A DNA stretch of 64,000 nt from Chryseobacterium joostei. GTDB lineage: Bacteria; Bacteroidota; Bacteroidia; Flavobacteriales; Weeksellaceae. Made by a program: the position numbers and the translations under genes. Of the stretch, positions 55,548 through 64,000 are shown one piece after another; position 1 is the stretch's first letter; each line of letters opens with the position of its first letter. The notes under the pieces are model-generated. The model did not search any database. It had not been told where the DNA came from and worked only from the letters and a program-made list of their open reading frames with translations. The stretch is taken from positions 4,154,001 to 4,218,000 of the forward strand of contig NZ_CP033926.1 of the NCBI RefSeq assembly GCF_003815775.1, written 5' to 3'.

Positions 55548-57398
55548 TTAATTAGAAAATACACTTTGAAAAAATACATCCAAAGCTGTATTTTCATCCA
55601 ATCCAAACTTTTTTTTCAGTCTGTATTTCGTCATTCTTACACTTTTAGGCTCTACACTTAGAAGATTGGCTATCTGTTTGGTATCCATTCCAAGGTAGAC
55701 GTAGGCACAGTATTTTAGATCCAAGGGAGTAAGTTTTTGTTTTGCCCTGTCATTAATATTCTTAAAGAAGTCGGGATGCAGCTCCTGAATGGTGAATTTA
55801 ATCCTTTCAAAGTCATTATCTACACGATTTTCCTCCTTTACAACCGTATGAATATTGACGTCGGCATCGGATAATTTTGTTTGAAGCAGTTGAAGAACCT
55901 CATTCTTATGTTGAATATGAAGCTGGCTAGCCAACACCTCACTTTGAAGCTTTTGCTGTTGTAAAGTAAGTAATTCCTGTTCCGCTTTTAATCTGGCTTG
56001 TTCTTCTGCCTGTAGCTTTACCTGAATTTCGGCATCATGCTTTTCTGTATTCAGTTTTTTCTCTCTTTCTATGGAGTATCTCAATTTGTAATGATAGGAC
56101 CTGAACATAAAAAATGCTCCGATTAAACCTATAATTCCTAATCCAATATATAAAAGCTTTTCTTTCTTTAAACTGGAAGTTTTTTCTGTAAGAACTTTCA
56201 GCTCAGATTCCCTTTTTTTAGTTTGGTACTGTGCTTCCAGTCTTTTTGTAGTTTCTGCCTGTCCCTCATTATAAAGAAGATTGTTGTACTCTGTTACCTT
56301 GGTTTGGTACTCGTAAGCTTTTTGATAGTTTTTTTGCTTTACGTACAGTTTTGCAAGATCAGATACTATATTAATCATGACGTGATAATATACAGGCTGT
56401 TGTGTAAGAAGAATTTGTTCCGCTTTTAAAAGATATTGCTCAGATAAAGTATCGTTTTGGTCCCGACTGGCAAGGTTACTCAAAATTCCGAGAGCGCCTG
56501 CCTGAAGACTTTGGTTATAGGTAGTATGCTTTGTAAGGGTTAAGATTTCATTAGCCTTATCCTGAATTTCCTTTCGGATTTCCGGAGTGATGGTTGGGTA
56601 GCTTAGATAGTAGTTGGCAAGATTAAGAAGGGCCATGGCATGAGCATGGGCCGAAACATGCCCCGGAAACTGATCATAAAGAGCAACAGCTTTTTTACAC
56701 ATTTCTATAACAAGTTTCAGGTCCTTTATATTACCGGTTTTATCATAACGGAATGAGTAGCAGACTGCCAATGCAGAATAGGATGAACTCAGCATATTTT
56801 TATTTCCGGATTTTTGAGCAAGCTCTACTGCTTTTTGTGCATATTTCGTTGCGTTTTCAGCATCATTCAGTTCAGAATAAATTCCATATAAAAGATAATT
56901 GAGCTTTGCGGTCAGGAGAATCTCTGAGGGTTGTTTTTCAACCGATGGAAGAGTGTTTTGGATAAGTTTAATGGTATTTTCAGAGTTTCCTAAAGTATTA
57001 TTATAATAGATGTTCAAGTAAGCAGCATATAAAGGGGCTATTTTATCATTGGTTTTATGAGCAGCTGTATTGGCAGCATCCATGATCTGGGGAACCTTGT
57101 TGTATTCGGATCGATTGAGTTTGATAATGCCGTCCTGAACCAGTGCCTTTACTTCTTCAGTATAATTGCGTTCATTTTTAGCCAGTTTTAGTTGCTGTTG
57201 AACATATTTTTCTGCAGTAGAATATTGGTCACTGACTCTGTAGTATTCTGTAAGTTCATTATAGATTTTAAATTTTTCGGCAACTGAAATATTGTCTTTG
57301 CTCAATTGGTTTTTAAGATCATCAAAGAAAGTATTCTGTGCCGGACACAGAGCAGATAGGAAAAAGATAAAGTATAAAAAAGAGTACTTCAGTTTCAT
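55548..57398 (-). CDS. membrane-anchored TPR / LuxR-type regulator, 616 aa
   Basis: Started at the ATG giving MKLKYSFLYFIFFLSALCPA, a signal peptide; the frame is open five codons further. TPR-like repeats fill about 30-390, a membrane helix lies at about 414-433, then a long coiled coil (about 440-530, rich in Glu, Gln, Lys), and a C-terminal LuxR/NarL-like helix-turn-helix (about 554-609; MDTKQIANLLSVEPKSVRMT and KYRLKKKFGL). The architecture matches flavobacterial sensors with periplasmic TPRs and a cytoplasmic DNA-binding end. It lies upstream of the RiPP cluster on the same strand, so it may govern it. Confidence 0.82.
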   Translation of the reverse strand: MKLKYSFLYFIFFLSALCPAQNTFFDDLKNQLSKDNISVAEKFKIYNELTEYYRVSDQYSTAEKYVQQQLKLAKNERNYTEEVKALVQDGIIKLNRSEYNKVPQIMDAANTAAHKTNDKIAPLYAAYLNIYYNNTLGNSENTIKLIQNTLPSVEKQPSEILLTAKLNYLLYGIYSELNDAENATKYAQKAVELAQKSGNKNMLSSSYSALAVCYSFRYDKTGNIKDLKLVIEMCKKAVALYDQFPGHVSAHAHAMALLNLANYYLSYPTITPEIRKEIQDKANEILTLTKHTTYNQSLQAGALGILSNLASRDQNDTLSEQYLLKAEQILLTQQPVYYHVMINIVSDLAKLYVKQKNYQKAYEYQTKVTEYNNLLYNEGQAETTKRLEAQYQTKKRESELKVLTEKTSSLKKEKLLYIGLGIIGLIGAFFMFRSYHYKLRYSIEREKKLNTEKHDAEIQVKLQAEEQARLKAEQELLTLQQQKLQSEVLASQLHIQHKNEVLQLLQTKLSDADVNIHTVVKEENRVDNDFERIKFTIQELHPDFFKNINDRAKQKLTPLDLKYCAYVYLGMDTKQIANLLSVEPKSVRMTKYRLKKKFGLDENTALDVFFQSVFSN

Positions 57399-57637
57399 AA
57401 GGTGAAAGTACAAAAATCGCAGATATTCATCAATTGCTATTACAAAAAAATGAAATTTTAATTATTATGTAATTTACTGTTATACAGGTTTTTATTTTGA
57501 ATTGTAGACATTTTGTAGACGCTTGTTTTTTGAGTTGAGGTTGTTTTGTAGTAGCATAAAAAATTGAAGAGGAGTTATTCTGTTGCAATTTTGACTCATT
57601 AACAAAACGAGAAATATTAACTAAAAATTGAATTATT

Positions 57638-57958
57638 ATGGACAATAAAACATTATCTATCGTATCGTACATTACCGTTTTCGGATGGCTAGTTTCCTTT
57701 ATTTTGGGAAAAGAAAAACCTAACAGCCTTTTGAAGTATCATTTGAAGCAGTCTTTAGGATTGGTAATTTTTTCCATTGCTTTATCTATTATCATCAACA
57801 TTTTATTTATCGTTACCAACCTGGAAATTTTAGGGATATTGGGGTTTTTACCTTTGATACTTGCCATTGTTGGAATTATTAATGCCGCCAATGAAATAGA
57901 AAAACCTTTACCTATAATTGGAAAAATGTTTGAAGATAAATTTTCATTTATAGGATAA
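57638..57958 (+). CDS. DUF4870-like membrane protein, 106 aa
   Basis: Three to four membrane helices; MDNKTLSIVSYITVFGWLVS at the start, the motif KYHLKQSLGLVIFSI (about 34-48) and the C-terminal AANEIEKPLPIIGKMF are typical of the DUF4870 (Tic20-like) family. Function unknown. First gene of a run of small envelope genes on the plus strand; 12 bases separate it from the next. Confidence 0.78.
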   Translation: MDNKTLSIVSYITVFGWLVSFILGKEKPNSLLKYHLKQSLGLVIFSIALSIIINILFIVTNLEILGILGFLPLILAIVGIINAANEIEKPLPIIGKMFEDKFSFIG

Positions 57959-57970
57959 TAAGTTTTCTGA

Positions 57971-58438
57971 ATGATTATGGAAAATTTTAAACATTTAAAA
58001 AAAGAGAATGAGGGCTATTGCGTAAAGCAATATATCTCATTTCCACAAATTCTTATCTTGCTGTGGGTTTTCATTTCAATAATAGTGATCCTGTATACCG
58101 GTTATTTGAAGACCGGAATTGTTATACTGATCTTTTCATTGATATTGACGGTGATTTCTTTTATTCCACCTAAGATTTATTTTGATCCAATCTCCAGACA
58201 ACTTATTATTAAGAACTCAGGATTGAACAGCCGAAAGGGAATCTATAACTTAACTGAATTTGAGGGATTTGAATTGCAAACATTTCGATATGGAATTATT
58301 CCTTTGGGGTGTAATCTGTACGCCAATTTTAAAAATGTATCTCGGTTTAAGCGTCCGGTAGTCTCCCAGTCTTTTAGGAAGAAAACCATGCAAGAGGTTG
58401 TAAATGAACTGGAAGATCTTAATAAAATGTATATTTAA
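57971..58438 (+). CDS. membrane protein with PH-like domain, 155 aa (paralog group)
   Basis: Two membrane helices (about residues 25-45 and 48-66) and then a cytoplasmic beta-domain opening IYFDPISRQLIIKNSGLNSR, the style of PH-like domains found after a helix hairpin. A second Met two codons on is an alternative start. It resembles the proteins at 61080 and 61537 in layout and in the KIYFD / KFIID / KYIFD strand. Function unknown. Confidence 0.6.
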   Translation: MIMENFKHLKKENEGYCVKQYISFPQILILLWVFISIIVILYTGYLKTGIVILIFSLILTVISFIPPKIYFDPISRQLIIKNSGLNSRKGIYNLTEFEGFELQTFRYGIIPLGCNLYANFKNVSRFKRPVVSQSFRKKTMQEVVNELEDLNKMYI

Positions 58439-58466
58439 ACACCTATTTAACTTTTAATATTAGATT

Positions 58467-59420
58467 ATGAAAAAATCATTGATTGTTGTAGGAATGCTTG
58501 TTCTTACTTTTTCTGCTGTATCTTGTGATAAGCTGGAAAAAATTAAAGAAAAGCTTTCTCAGAATGATACCGGATATGTAGATCCTTTTAGTGTTAATTC
58601 AGGGGATGAGAACAGGGATATTATTTCTTTTAACAATAAAATGGTGAAGATGGATGATGCCCACTCAGAATTTATTAAAAACTTTCAGAATTCATTGATG
58701 CAGATGGATGAATATGTAAAGAGTGCAGCCGCAAATCCACAATATCCCGGTGTCTCTCCAATATTTACGCCTACTGTAATGATGTGGGCAGGGCAGGAGG
58801 TAAAGGCTCCCAATGTCTTGGGAAAAAATTTTCAGGTACTTGTTGATAGGATGAAAGACACAGCCTCACAGCTACAGACATTAAAGAAAGAACTTGAAGT
58901 GTACAATGATGCCGAAGATTGGAAAGACGACAAGGGAAAGAAAGTCACTGAAATTAGTGAAAAGGCAAAAAAACTTATTCAGGAAAATCGTAATTCAGCC
59001 AATGAATTGTTTACAAAACTTACCCCAAGGGCTGGCAAGGCAGAGGTGGAAGTCCTTAAGGATCATCCATTGAAAGAGCAGATTATCCAATCAAGAGAAA
59101 CGATGGAGCTGGCTCAGAAAATCGTTGATGAATCCTATGATATTACAGATCTGAATGCCTATAAGCAAAAATTTTCCCAGCAATACATACAGATGGAAAA
59201 GCTATACACACGAAATGTTGATGAAAAAATTCCATCATCTGAAGAGCAAAAAGAGAAAAGTTATATAGCTTTTAATAATTCTGTTAATGATTTTCTTGGT
59301 AAAATGAGAATTGTGCAACGCAGTCTGAACGAAAATAGCAAAGAACTTAATAATGATCTTGATGATCTTGAAAGGGAAGCGGGTTTTGTTTTGGACCGTT
59401 ACAACAATTTTGTAGACTGA
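58467..59420 (+). CDS. DUF3829-like lipoprotein, 317 aa
   Basis: A lipobox (MLVLTFSAVSC, Cys20) shows a lipoprotein. The mature protein is almost all helical with a repeating charged pattern, FNNKMVKMDDAHSEFIKNF at about 55-73 and AFNNSVNDFLGKMRIVQRSL near 270-289, fitting the DUF3829 family. That family has unknown function. It follows the PH-like gene by 28 bases and is probably in the same operon. Confidence 0.7.
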   Translation: MKKSLIVVGMLVLTFSAVSCDKLEKIKEKLSQNDTGYVDPFSVNSGDENRDIISFNNKMVKMDDAHSEFIKNFQNSLMQMDEYVKSAAANPQYPGVSPIFTPTVMMWAGQEVKAPNVLGKNFQVLVDRMKDTASQLQTLKKELEVYNDAEDWKDDKGKKVTEISEKAKKLIQENRNSANELFTKLTPRAGKAEVEVLKDHPLKEQIIQSRETMELAQKIVDESYDITDLNAYKQKFSQQYIQMEKLYTRNVDEKIPSSEEQKEKSYIAFNNSVNDFLGKMRIVQRSLNENSKELNNDLDDLEREAGFVLDRYNNFVD

Positions 59421-59446
59421 TTTACTAACAATTAAAAATTAATATT

Positions 59447-59623
59447 ATGAAAAAAATATTGGGAATTATTCTCATTATTATAGGTTTTTGCCTTGTAGTG
59501 GTTATTAAAATAGGACCATCCAGAGAAACTTCCTGGTTGTTCAAATACGGAGAATTGGCTCCCATGCTTGCTGGGGCTGCTATTTTGATTCCCGGATGGA
59601 TACTATATAATAAAAATAGGTAG
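59447..59623 (+). CDS. small membrane protein, 58 aa
   Basis: Frame from ATG 59447: MKKILGIILIIIGFCLVVVI, a polar middle (KIGPSRETSWLFKYG), a second hydrophobic segment (ELAPMLAGAAILIPGWILY) and stop at 59623. Two membrane helices. It lies 26 bases after the lipoprotein gene with an A-rich leader (TTAATATTATG). No family recognised. Confidence 0.65.
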   Translation: MKKILGIILIIIGFCLVVVIKIGPSRETSWLFKYGELAPMLAGAAILIPGWILYNKNR

Positions 59624-59721
59624 TCATAATCGTGAATCTGGCTATACCTTTATAGAATATAATGTTCTGATTCAAAAGGATAGGCGTACTTTTACCGCCC
59701 ATTTTAAAAAAGAGGAGGAAT

Positions 59722-60255
59722 ATGGATTTTGATATTTTAAAACAGCAAATAGAAACAGCTGCGAAAAATGCTTTTTTAGAAATGTATAAAAAGCACGGTA
59801 CTGAAGATATCTACAGTTTTGCATTGTACAGTGATGAGGGAGCAATGACGGTATGCCCATCTTCCAATACTCTGGAAGCTCTTCAGAATATTGATGAAGA
59901 TGATGCTGTATATTATAAATATGAACCAGCGGAATGGGCATACGAAATGCAAGGGGCAAATGACGAATTCAATAATATTTGTACCCAATTAAGACAAGAA
60001 CTGGATAGAAATGAAGATAATGATGAATGGTTTAATGAATTTCAGGGTAAGCTTTATTCTACATGTATCGAAGTATTGGAAAAACTGAAAAATGAGAATT
60101 TCTTCAAGAATATTACAGGCAAGAATATTTTCCTGATTTTTACCGTTTCAGATTATGAATTTGAAAAACAAGATCTGAAAGATATTATTATCAGACTTAA
60201 TGATAATGAATATAAAGGTGAATATCTGGAGTGGATGGAAACCTGGGGCAATTAA
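59722..60255 (+). CDS. DUF4303 family protein, 177 aa
   Basis: A soluble acidic protein. IYSFALYSDEGAMTVCPSSN (residues 30-49) and the YEPAEWAYEM motif (about 66-75) are the marks of DUF4303. Members are often found beside polymorphic toxin and immunity genes, so an immunity role is possible. AGGAGG lies only three bases before the ATG, an unusual leader here and too close to act as a normal Shine-Dalgarno site. The DUF4375-like gene follows 39 bases later. Confidence 0.78.
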   Translation: MDFDILKQQIETAAKNAFLEMYKKHGTEDIYSFALYSDEGAMTVCPSSNTLEALQNIDEDDAVYYKYEPAEWAYEMQGANDEFNNICTQLRQELDRNEDNDEWFNEFQGKLYSTCIEVLEKLKNENFFKNITGKNIFLIFTVSDYEFEKQDLKDIIIRLNDNEYKGEYLEWMETWGN

Positions 60256-60294
60256 AAATATGAGATAAAAAAACACATTTCAATATATAATAAT

Positions 60295-60831
60295 ATGAAG
60301 CAAGATAAAATAATTGTCTCAGAGACATCTCACAATAGCAGTGATCCCTATGATTTGATTCTCTCTAATATTTCTGTTGTAAATCTCCTAAACGAAGAGG
60401 GTATTGATGAAGAAAATATGCATGAGGATGCGGTAATAAGCTACTATGTTGATTACTACCTGGCACAATATTCAAACGGAAACTTTTCTCAGTTTGTCTG
60501 GAATTCAGGATGGTCACCAGAGCTTAACAAGACCATTGAAGAAGGCTTGGCGAAAATGGGGGCAAAAAAACACCTTGAGCTATTTCAGGAGCAATGCTTA
60601 AAAGTAGAGCAATTGGAAGAGGGAGAACTTGAAAAGTATTTTAAAAGCCAATACTTTGGCCCCAATAAAACCCGAGATAAATTAAAAAATAGTTCATTTT
60701 TTAGCCTGGAGGAAGACCTGATAGAATTACATTCCCAATGGCTGAAAAATCATCCGGATCTGAAAGTTTTACCTATTGAAGAAATGTTTTCGGAATTAGA
60801 AAAATTGGTAGGCCGAAAAATAGACAGATAA
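60295..60831 (+). CDS. DUF4375 (DMP19-like) protein, 178 aa
   Basis: The motif YYVDYYLAQYSNGNFSQFVW (about residues 49-68) is the DMP19/DUF4375 signature. The remainder is helical and acidic. DMP19-like proteins have been described as DNA-mimic proteins in Neisseria, while many bacterial copies sit in toxin-immunity clusters. Together with the DUF4303 gene before it this points to an immunity or stress group; no toxin gene is in the window. Confidence 0.72.
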   Translation: MKQDKIIVSETSHNSSDPYDLILSNISVVNLLNEEGIDEENMHEDAVISYYVDYYLAQYSNGNFSQFVWNSGWSPELNKTIEEGLAKMGAKKHLELFQEQCLKVEQLEEGELEKYFKSQYFGPNKTRDKLKNSSFFSLEEDLIELHSQWLKNHPDLKVLPIEEMFSELEKLVGRKIDR

Positions 60832-60844
60832 ATTAAAATTTTAA

Positions 60845-61021
60845 ATATTTTCAGATTATGAGCTGGTTGAACCGGAGTTTCTTGAGTGCTGGAAAAATTC
60901 ATCAGAACAGACAAATGTGAAAATAGATGCTTATTTTTCTATTCACGATACTTATTTCAAAACAGATCTTAATAGATTGAAAACGATTAGTGAAGATAAA
61001 ATTGCGAGTCGTTATCAGTAA
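60845..61021 (+). pseudogene. 5'-truncated gene remnant
   Basis: A frame without a usable start reads SDYELVEPEFLECWKNSSEQ and on to a stop at 61021 (about 57 codons). A stop stands in frame just upstream (about 60843). The codon pattern looks like real coding sequence, so this is the tail of a lost gene, perhaps of the same DUF4303/DUF4375 neighbourhood. Confidence 0.4.
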
Positions 61022-61079
61022 AGGCCAATCCCTTAATAGAACAAAAAATACCCAATCAAAAATATAAAACCAATCTATT

Positions 61080-61559
61080 ATGAGTTCATATAAATTTTAT
61101 AAAAAAGAAGGAAACCAGTACATCTTTAAAAATCAACCAGTATTTATTACTGTACTTTCTATTCTTCTGCTTGCATTTGCAGCTTTTATTTTTAATAATG
61201 TCAGAATCTTAAGCCTTATTGTTATTGCAACGGTTGTTCTTATTATTATCAATTTCTTTACGAAGAAGTTCATTATTGATATGGATAGAAAAACAATTAC
61301 CGGAAAGCATACCATTTTTGTTCCTTCTAAAACTTATAATATTCAGGATTTTACTAATTTTGATGTGCTGTCAACCAAATATTTGGGCTTATTTACCACA
61401 AATGTGATACTTTCTATTTACTTCGAAGTAGATGGTAAAGAAAAACATCTTACCATAGGGCAGGCTCTGAATCAAAGAGGGATCCAAAAGATGGTGAATG
61501 AGACAGAGGATATCATGAACATCAACGAACCGGGTAATGAACGTAACAGACCGGTATAA
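61080..61559 (+). CDS. membrane protein with PH-like domain, 159 aa (paralog group)
   Basis: Two membrane helices (about residues 18-37 and 41-58) and then KKFIIDMDRKTITGKHTIFV, the same helix-hairpin plus beta-domain plan as at 57971 and 61537. A Lys/Glu-rich helix closes it. The next paralog starts 23 bases before this gene's stop in another frame. Function unknown. Confidence 0.62.
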   Translation: MSSYKFYKKEGNQYIFKNQPVFITVLSILLLAFAAFIFNNVRILSLIVIATVVLIIINFFTKKFIIDMDRKTITGKHTIFVPSKTYNIQDFTNFDVLSTKYLGLFTTNVILSIYFEVDGKEKHLTIGQALNQRGIQKMVNETEDIMNINEPGNERNRPV

Positions 61560-62055
61560 ATTTGAGGAAAACGGAAGTGAAATAAGCTTTATGCCCAATT
61601 ACAACTTCCTGAGAACTTTGTTGTGGTGGCTGGCATTGGGGGTAATCGCCTTTATGGTGATCATCTATTACTTTATGGATAAAATGTCCGGAGCCAACTT
61701 TAAAATCGTTTTTGGAATATGGGTGATCTATATGATATACTTGCTTTTTGACCTTTTCTTTAAAGTACCTGTGAAGTATATCTTTGACAAATCCCAGAAA
61801 TGTATTTATAAAAAAAGATTTATTGCCATGAAGATCATGGACTTTGATGAAATGACCTATTTCATTAGTGATGAAAGTGGAGCATATCATTATGCCATCG
61901 GAAAGAAGCGAAATCAGTTTGTGAAAAATTACAGAATCAGTAATTACTTTTCGGGTTCTAAGGCTTCAATCAGAAGAGAAGAGGAATACATAAAGGAAAT
62001 ATTATGTCCTGTTCTGATTGCCGTAGGAATTCCACTGAATCAATCTGATCAATAA
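61537..62055 (+). CDS. membrane protein with PH-like domain, 172 aa (paralog group)
   Basis: ATG 61537 gives MNVTDRYKFEENGSEISFMP, two membrane helices (about 27-46 and 58-77), then KYIFDKSQKCIYKKRFIAMK, the same plan as its two paralogs. It overlaps the gene before it by 23 bases, an unusually long overlap; a later start at the Met of SFMPNYNF is possible but would shorten the N-terminus to only a few residues before the helix. Function unknown. Confidence 0.62.
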   Translation: MNVTDRYKFEENGSEISFMPNYNFLRTLLWWLALGVIAFMVIIYYFMDKMSGANFKIVFGIWVIYMIYLLFDLFFKVPVKYIFDKSQKCIYKKRFIAMKIMDFDEMTYFISDESGAYHYAIGKKRNQFVKNYRISNYFSGSKASIRREEEYIKEILCPVLIAVGIPLNQSDQ

Positions 62056-62165
62056 TAAGCAAGTAGGATAGGAACTACAACCATGGCAATTATAAGTACA
62101 ACCATTACCCTTCACTTGAGAGGTAGCAAATCAAAGATTTGAGGTAGTGGTTAAATTCTTAAACA

Positions 62166-62200
62166 AAACCCCGGCTGTTTCAAAGAAACAGCCGGGGTTT
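62166..62200. terminator. strong bidirectional terminator
   Basis: A 16-bp perfect stem AAACCCCGGCTGTTTC / GAAACAGCCGGGGTTT with loop AAA lies between the convergent ends at 62055 (+) and 62220 (-). Confidence 0.92.
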
Positions 62201-62219
62201 ATATGATTAGGCTAATTGA

Positions 62220-63164
62220 TTACGCTAAAATTCTCTTTACAGCTTCTTTCACTGCTTCAGCATCAATTTTATACTTTTTCATCAATTCAGCTGGCGTTGC
62301 AGATTCTCCGAAAGTATCATTTACTGCTACAAACTCTTGTCTTGTAGGTCTTTTTCTTGCAAGCATTCCTGCAACAGACTCACCTAAACCACCAAGGTAG
62401 TTGTGTTCTTCAGCAGTTACAATTTTACCTGTTTTTTCAACAGACTTTAAAATGATCTCTTCATCAAGAGGCTTAATAGTGTGGATATTGATCACTTCAC
62501 AAGAAATACCTTCTTTCTCAAGCTCATCAGCAGCTACAAGAGATTCCCAAACAAGGTGTCCTGTTGCAACAATAGTTACATCTGTACCTTCCTGAAGCAG
62601 GATTCCTTTTCCAATTTCAAAAGGCATATCTTCAGGCATGAATACAGGAACAGTTGGTCTACCGAATCTTAAATATACAGGACCATCGTGATCAGCAATA
62701 GCAAGAGTTGCTGCTTTTGTCTGGTTGTAGTCACAAGGGTTGATTACCGTCATACCAGGAAGCATTTTCATCATACCGATATCTTCCAATACCTGGTGAG
62801 TAGCCCCATCTTCTCCTAAAGTAAGACCTGCGTGAGATGCGCAGATTTTTACATTCTTACCAGAATAAGCAATAGATTGACGAATCTGGTCATATACTCT
62901 AGAAGTAGAGAAGTTAGCAAAAGTACCTGTAAAAGGAATTTTTCCTGTGATGCTAAGACCTGCAGCAAGTCCCATCATGTTTGCTTCTGCAATACCCACC
63001 TGATAGAATCTTTCAGGAGCCTTCTCAATGAATTTTTCCATTTTCAAAGAACCGATAAGGTCTGCACAAAGTGCTACTACATTAGGGTTTTTGTCAGCAA
63101 GTTCCGCTAATCCGGCTCCAAATCCTGAACGAGTGTCCTTTTTTTCTGTATATGTATATTTCAT
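62220..63164 (-). CDS. transketolase, C-terminal subunit
   Basis: 314 residues forming the pyrimidine-binding and C-terminal domains of transketolase as a separate chain. The conserved Glu lies in [17 protein letters not shown] (about residues 54-70), and [20 protein letters not shown] (about 109-128) is the usual substrate-binding stretch. TKP-type C-terminal domain marks ([17 protein letters not shown], about 249-265) follow. With the N-terminal subunit encoded just upstream it makes the thiamine-diphosphate enzyme of the pentose phosphate pathway. 33 bases separate the two genes. Confidence 0.92.
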   Translation of the reverse strand: MKYTYTEKKDTRSGFGAGLAELADKNPNVVALCADLIGSLKMEKFIEKAPERFYQVGIAEANMMGLAAGLSITGKIPFTGTFANFSTSRVYDQIRQSIAYSGKNVKICASHAGLTLGEDGATHQVLEDIGMMKMLPGMTVINPCDYNQTKAATLAIADHDGPVYLRFGRPTVPVFMPEDMPFEIGKGILLQEGTDVTIVATGHLVWESLVAADELEKEGISCEVINIHTIKPLDEEIILKSVEKTGKIVTAEEHNYLGGLGESVAGMLARKRPTRQEFVAVNDTFGESATPAELMKKYKIDAEAVKEAVKRILA

Positions 63165-63197
63165 TTTTATTTTTATTAATCGAGATTGTTTAAGATA

Positions 63198-64000
63198 TTA
63201 GTAGTCAGCAGGAGCTTCTAAATACAATTGCTTGAATGCTGTTTCCAATTGCTCATCATTTGGAGCTTTACCATGCCAAGCGTGAGATCCCATCATAAAG
63301 TCTACTCCGGCACCCATTTCTGTATGAAGAATAATTGCAACTGGTTTTCCTTTTCCTGTTTCTGTTTTTGCTCTCTCAAGGATACCAATTACAGCTTCAA
63401 GATCGTTACCGTTTTTCTCTTCCAAAACAATCCATCCGAAAGCTTCAAGTTTAGCATGAAGATTTCCTAGGCTTAGTACGTCATCAGTATCTCCATCAAT
63501 TTGACGTCCGTTGTAGTCAATTGTAGAAATGATGTTGTCTACTTTTTTAGCAGCAGCATACATTAATGCTTCCCAGATTTGACCTTCCTGAAGCTCACCA
63601 TCTCCGTGAAGAGAATAAACAAGAGACTGATCTCCATCCAATTTTTTACCTTCAGCTACACCAAGAGCTACAGAAAGTCCTTGTCCTAGAGAACCTGAAG
63701 CGATTCTGATTCCTGGAAGACCTTCGTGAGTAGTAGGGTGCCCCTGTAATCTTGAATCAAGCTTTCTGAAAGTGCTTAATTCAGCTACCGGGAAGAAGTC
63801 AAATCTTGCCAAAGTAGAGTAGAATACCGGTGAAATGTGCCCGTTTGATAGATAAAAATGATCTTCATTTTTCCCCTCCATAGTGAAAGGAAGATTATAG
63901 TTCATTACCTTTCCGTAAAGTGCTGTGAAGTACTCTGTACAACCTAAGCTTCCGCCCGGGTGTCCTGAATTTACAGCGTGAACCATTCTTAAAATGTCTC
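63198..64000 (-). CDS. transketolase, N-terminal subunit (5' end outside window)
   Basis: The frame is open to base 64000, beginning DILRMVHAVNSGHPGGSLGC, so the first residues are missing (about 10 to 20 by the family). The thiamine-diphosphate motif is present as HGDGELQEGQIWEALMYAAA with the later DYNGRQIDG. The GHPGGSLG segment and HLSPVFYST-like NGHISPVFYSTLARF are standard for the N-terminal half. Acts with the C-terminal subunit encoded directly downstream. Confidence 0.93.
   Translation of the reverse strand, partial: DILRMVHAVNSGHPGGSLGCTEYFTALYGKVMNYNLPFTMEGKNEDHFYLSNGHISPVFYSTLARFDFFPVAELSTFRKLDSRLQGHPTTHEGLPGIRIASGSLGQGLSVALGVAEGKKLDGDQSLVYSLHGDGELQEGQIWEALMYAAAKKVDNIISTIDYNGRQIDGDTDDVLSLGNLHAKLEAFGWIVLEEKNGNDLEAVIGILERAKTETGKGKPVAIILHTEMGAGVDFMMGSHAWHGKAPNDEQLETAFKQLYLEAPADY

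Noticed and set aside
62081..62140. 19-codon frame after the last paralog gene
   Set aside because: Too short, no leader, and directly before a strong terminator; nothing suggests translation.

Overview
The window is about 36% GC by eye and reads as chromosome of a flavobacterium of the Weeksellaceae, most likely Chryseobacterium or a close relative. The reasons are the Bacteroidota promoter type (TTTG, about 19 bases, TAnnTTTG), A-rich rather than Shine-Dalgarno leaders, signal peptides ending in AQ, a two-gene transketolase, a TamB-like gene next to tsaD, and a grasp-with-spasm RiPP cluster. No transposase, integrase, rRNA or CRISPR was seen. The taxonomic call is an inference from gene content, not from a marker alignment.

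Layout. 1-1237: the 3' end of a metzincin-type metalloprotease and a small secreted protein. 1341-12802: two giant genes 5 bases apart (2279 and 1538 codons), with no signal peptide and no function I can recognise. 12838-16585: a wreck of a methionine aminopeptidase gene, an M20 peptidase, an unknown gene and a DUF2490-like outer-membrane protein. 17086-19557: a siderophore-type TonB receptor with a good promoter. 19690-21761: a decayed peptidase fragment and a membrane-bound TPR/AraC regulator.

22488-39542 is the most dynamic stretch. It holds mosaic surface proteins: a 2217-residue protein with four LamG-like units, a 1470-residue protein with two RCC1 blocks, and a 486-residue 'VGINT' type protein. 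The two largest end in the same 107-residue module and each is followed by an identical 173-residue secreted protein. That 913-bp cassette is present twice with only three synonymous differences. A third cassette (30896-31189) and a partial RCC1 gene (38577-39542) are decayed. The locus looks shaped by recent gene conversion or duplication.

39897-51712 is ordinary core genome: tRNA-Ser(GGA), ansA, trmH with three small membrane or lipoprotein genes, the tsaD - 131 aa - rsmE operon with 4-base overlaps, tamB starting 4 bases from tsaD on the other strand, an Lrp/AsnC regulator and a DUF2569 protein.

51728-55047 is a five-gene RiPP cluster on the minus strand: a precursor with a GG leader, a lipoprotein, an ATP-grasp ligase, a 59-codon gene that fits exactly between its neighbours by two ATGA overlaps, and a SPASM protein without a radical-SAM CxxxCxxC motif. 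No export peptidase lies nearby. A TPR/LuxR-type membrane regulator follows (55548-57398).

57638-62055 is a run of small membrane, lipoprotein and immunity-like genes (DUF4870, DUF3829, DUF4303, DUF4375/DMP19, three paralogous membrane proteins). The window ends inside the N-terminal transketolase subunit gene (62220-64000).
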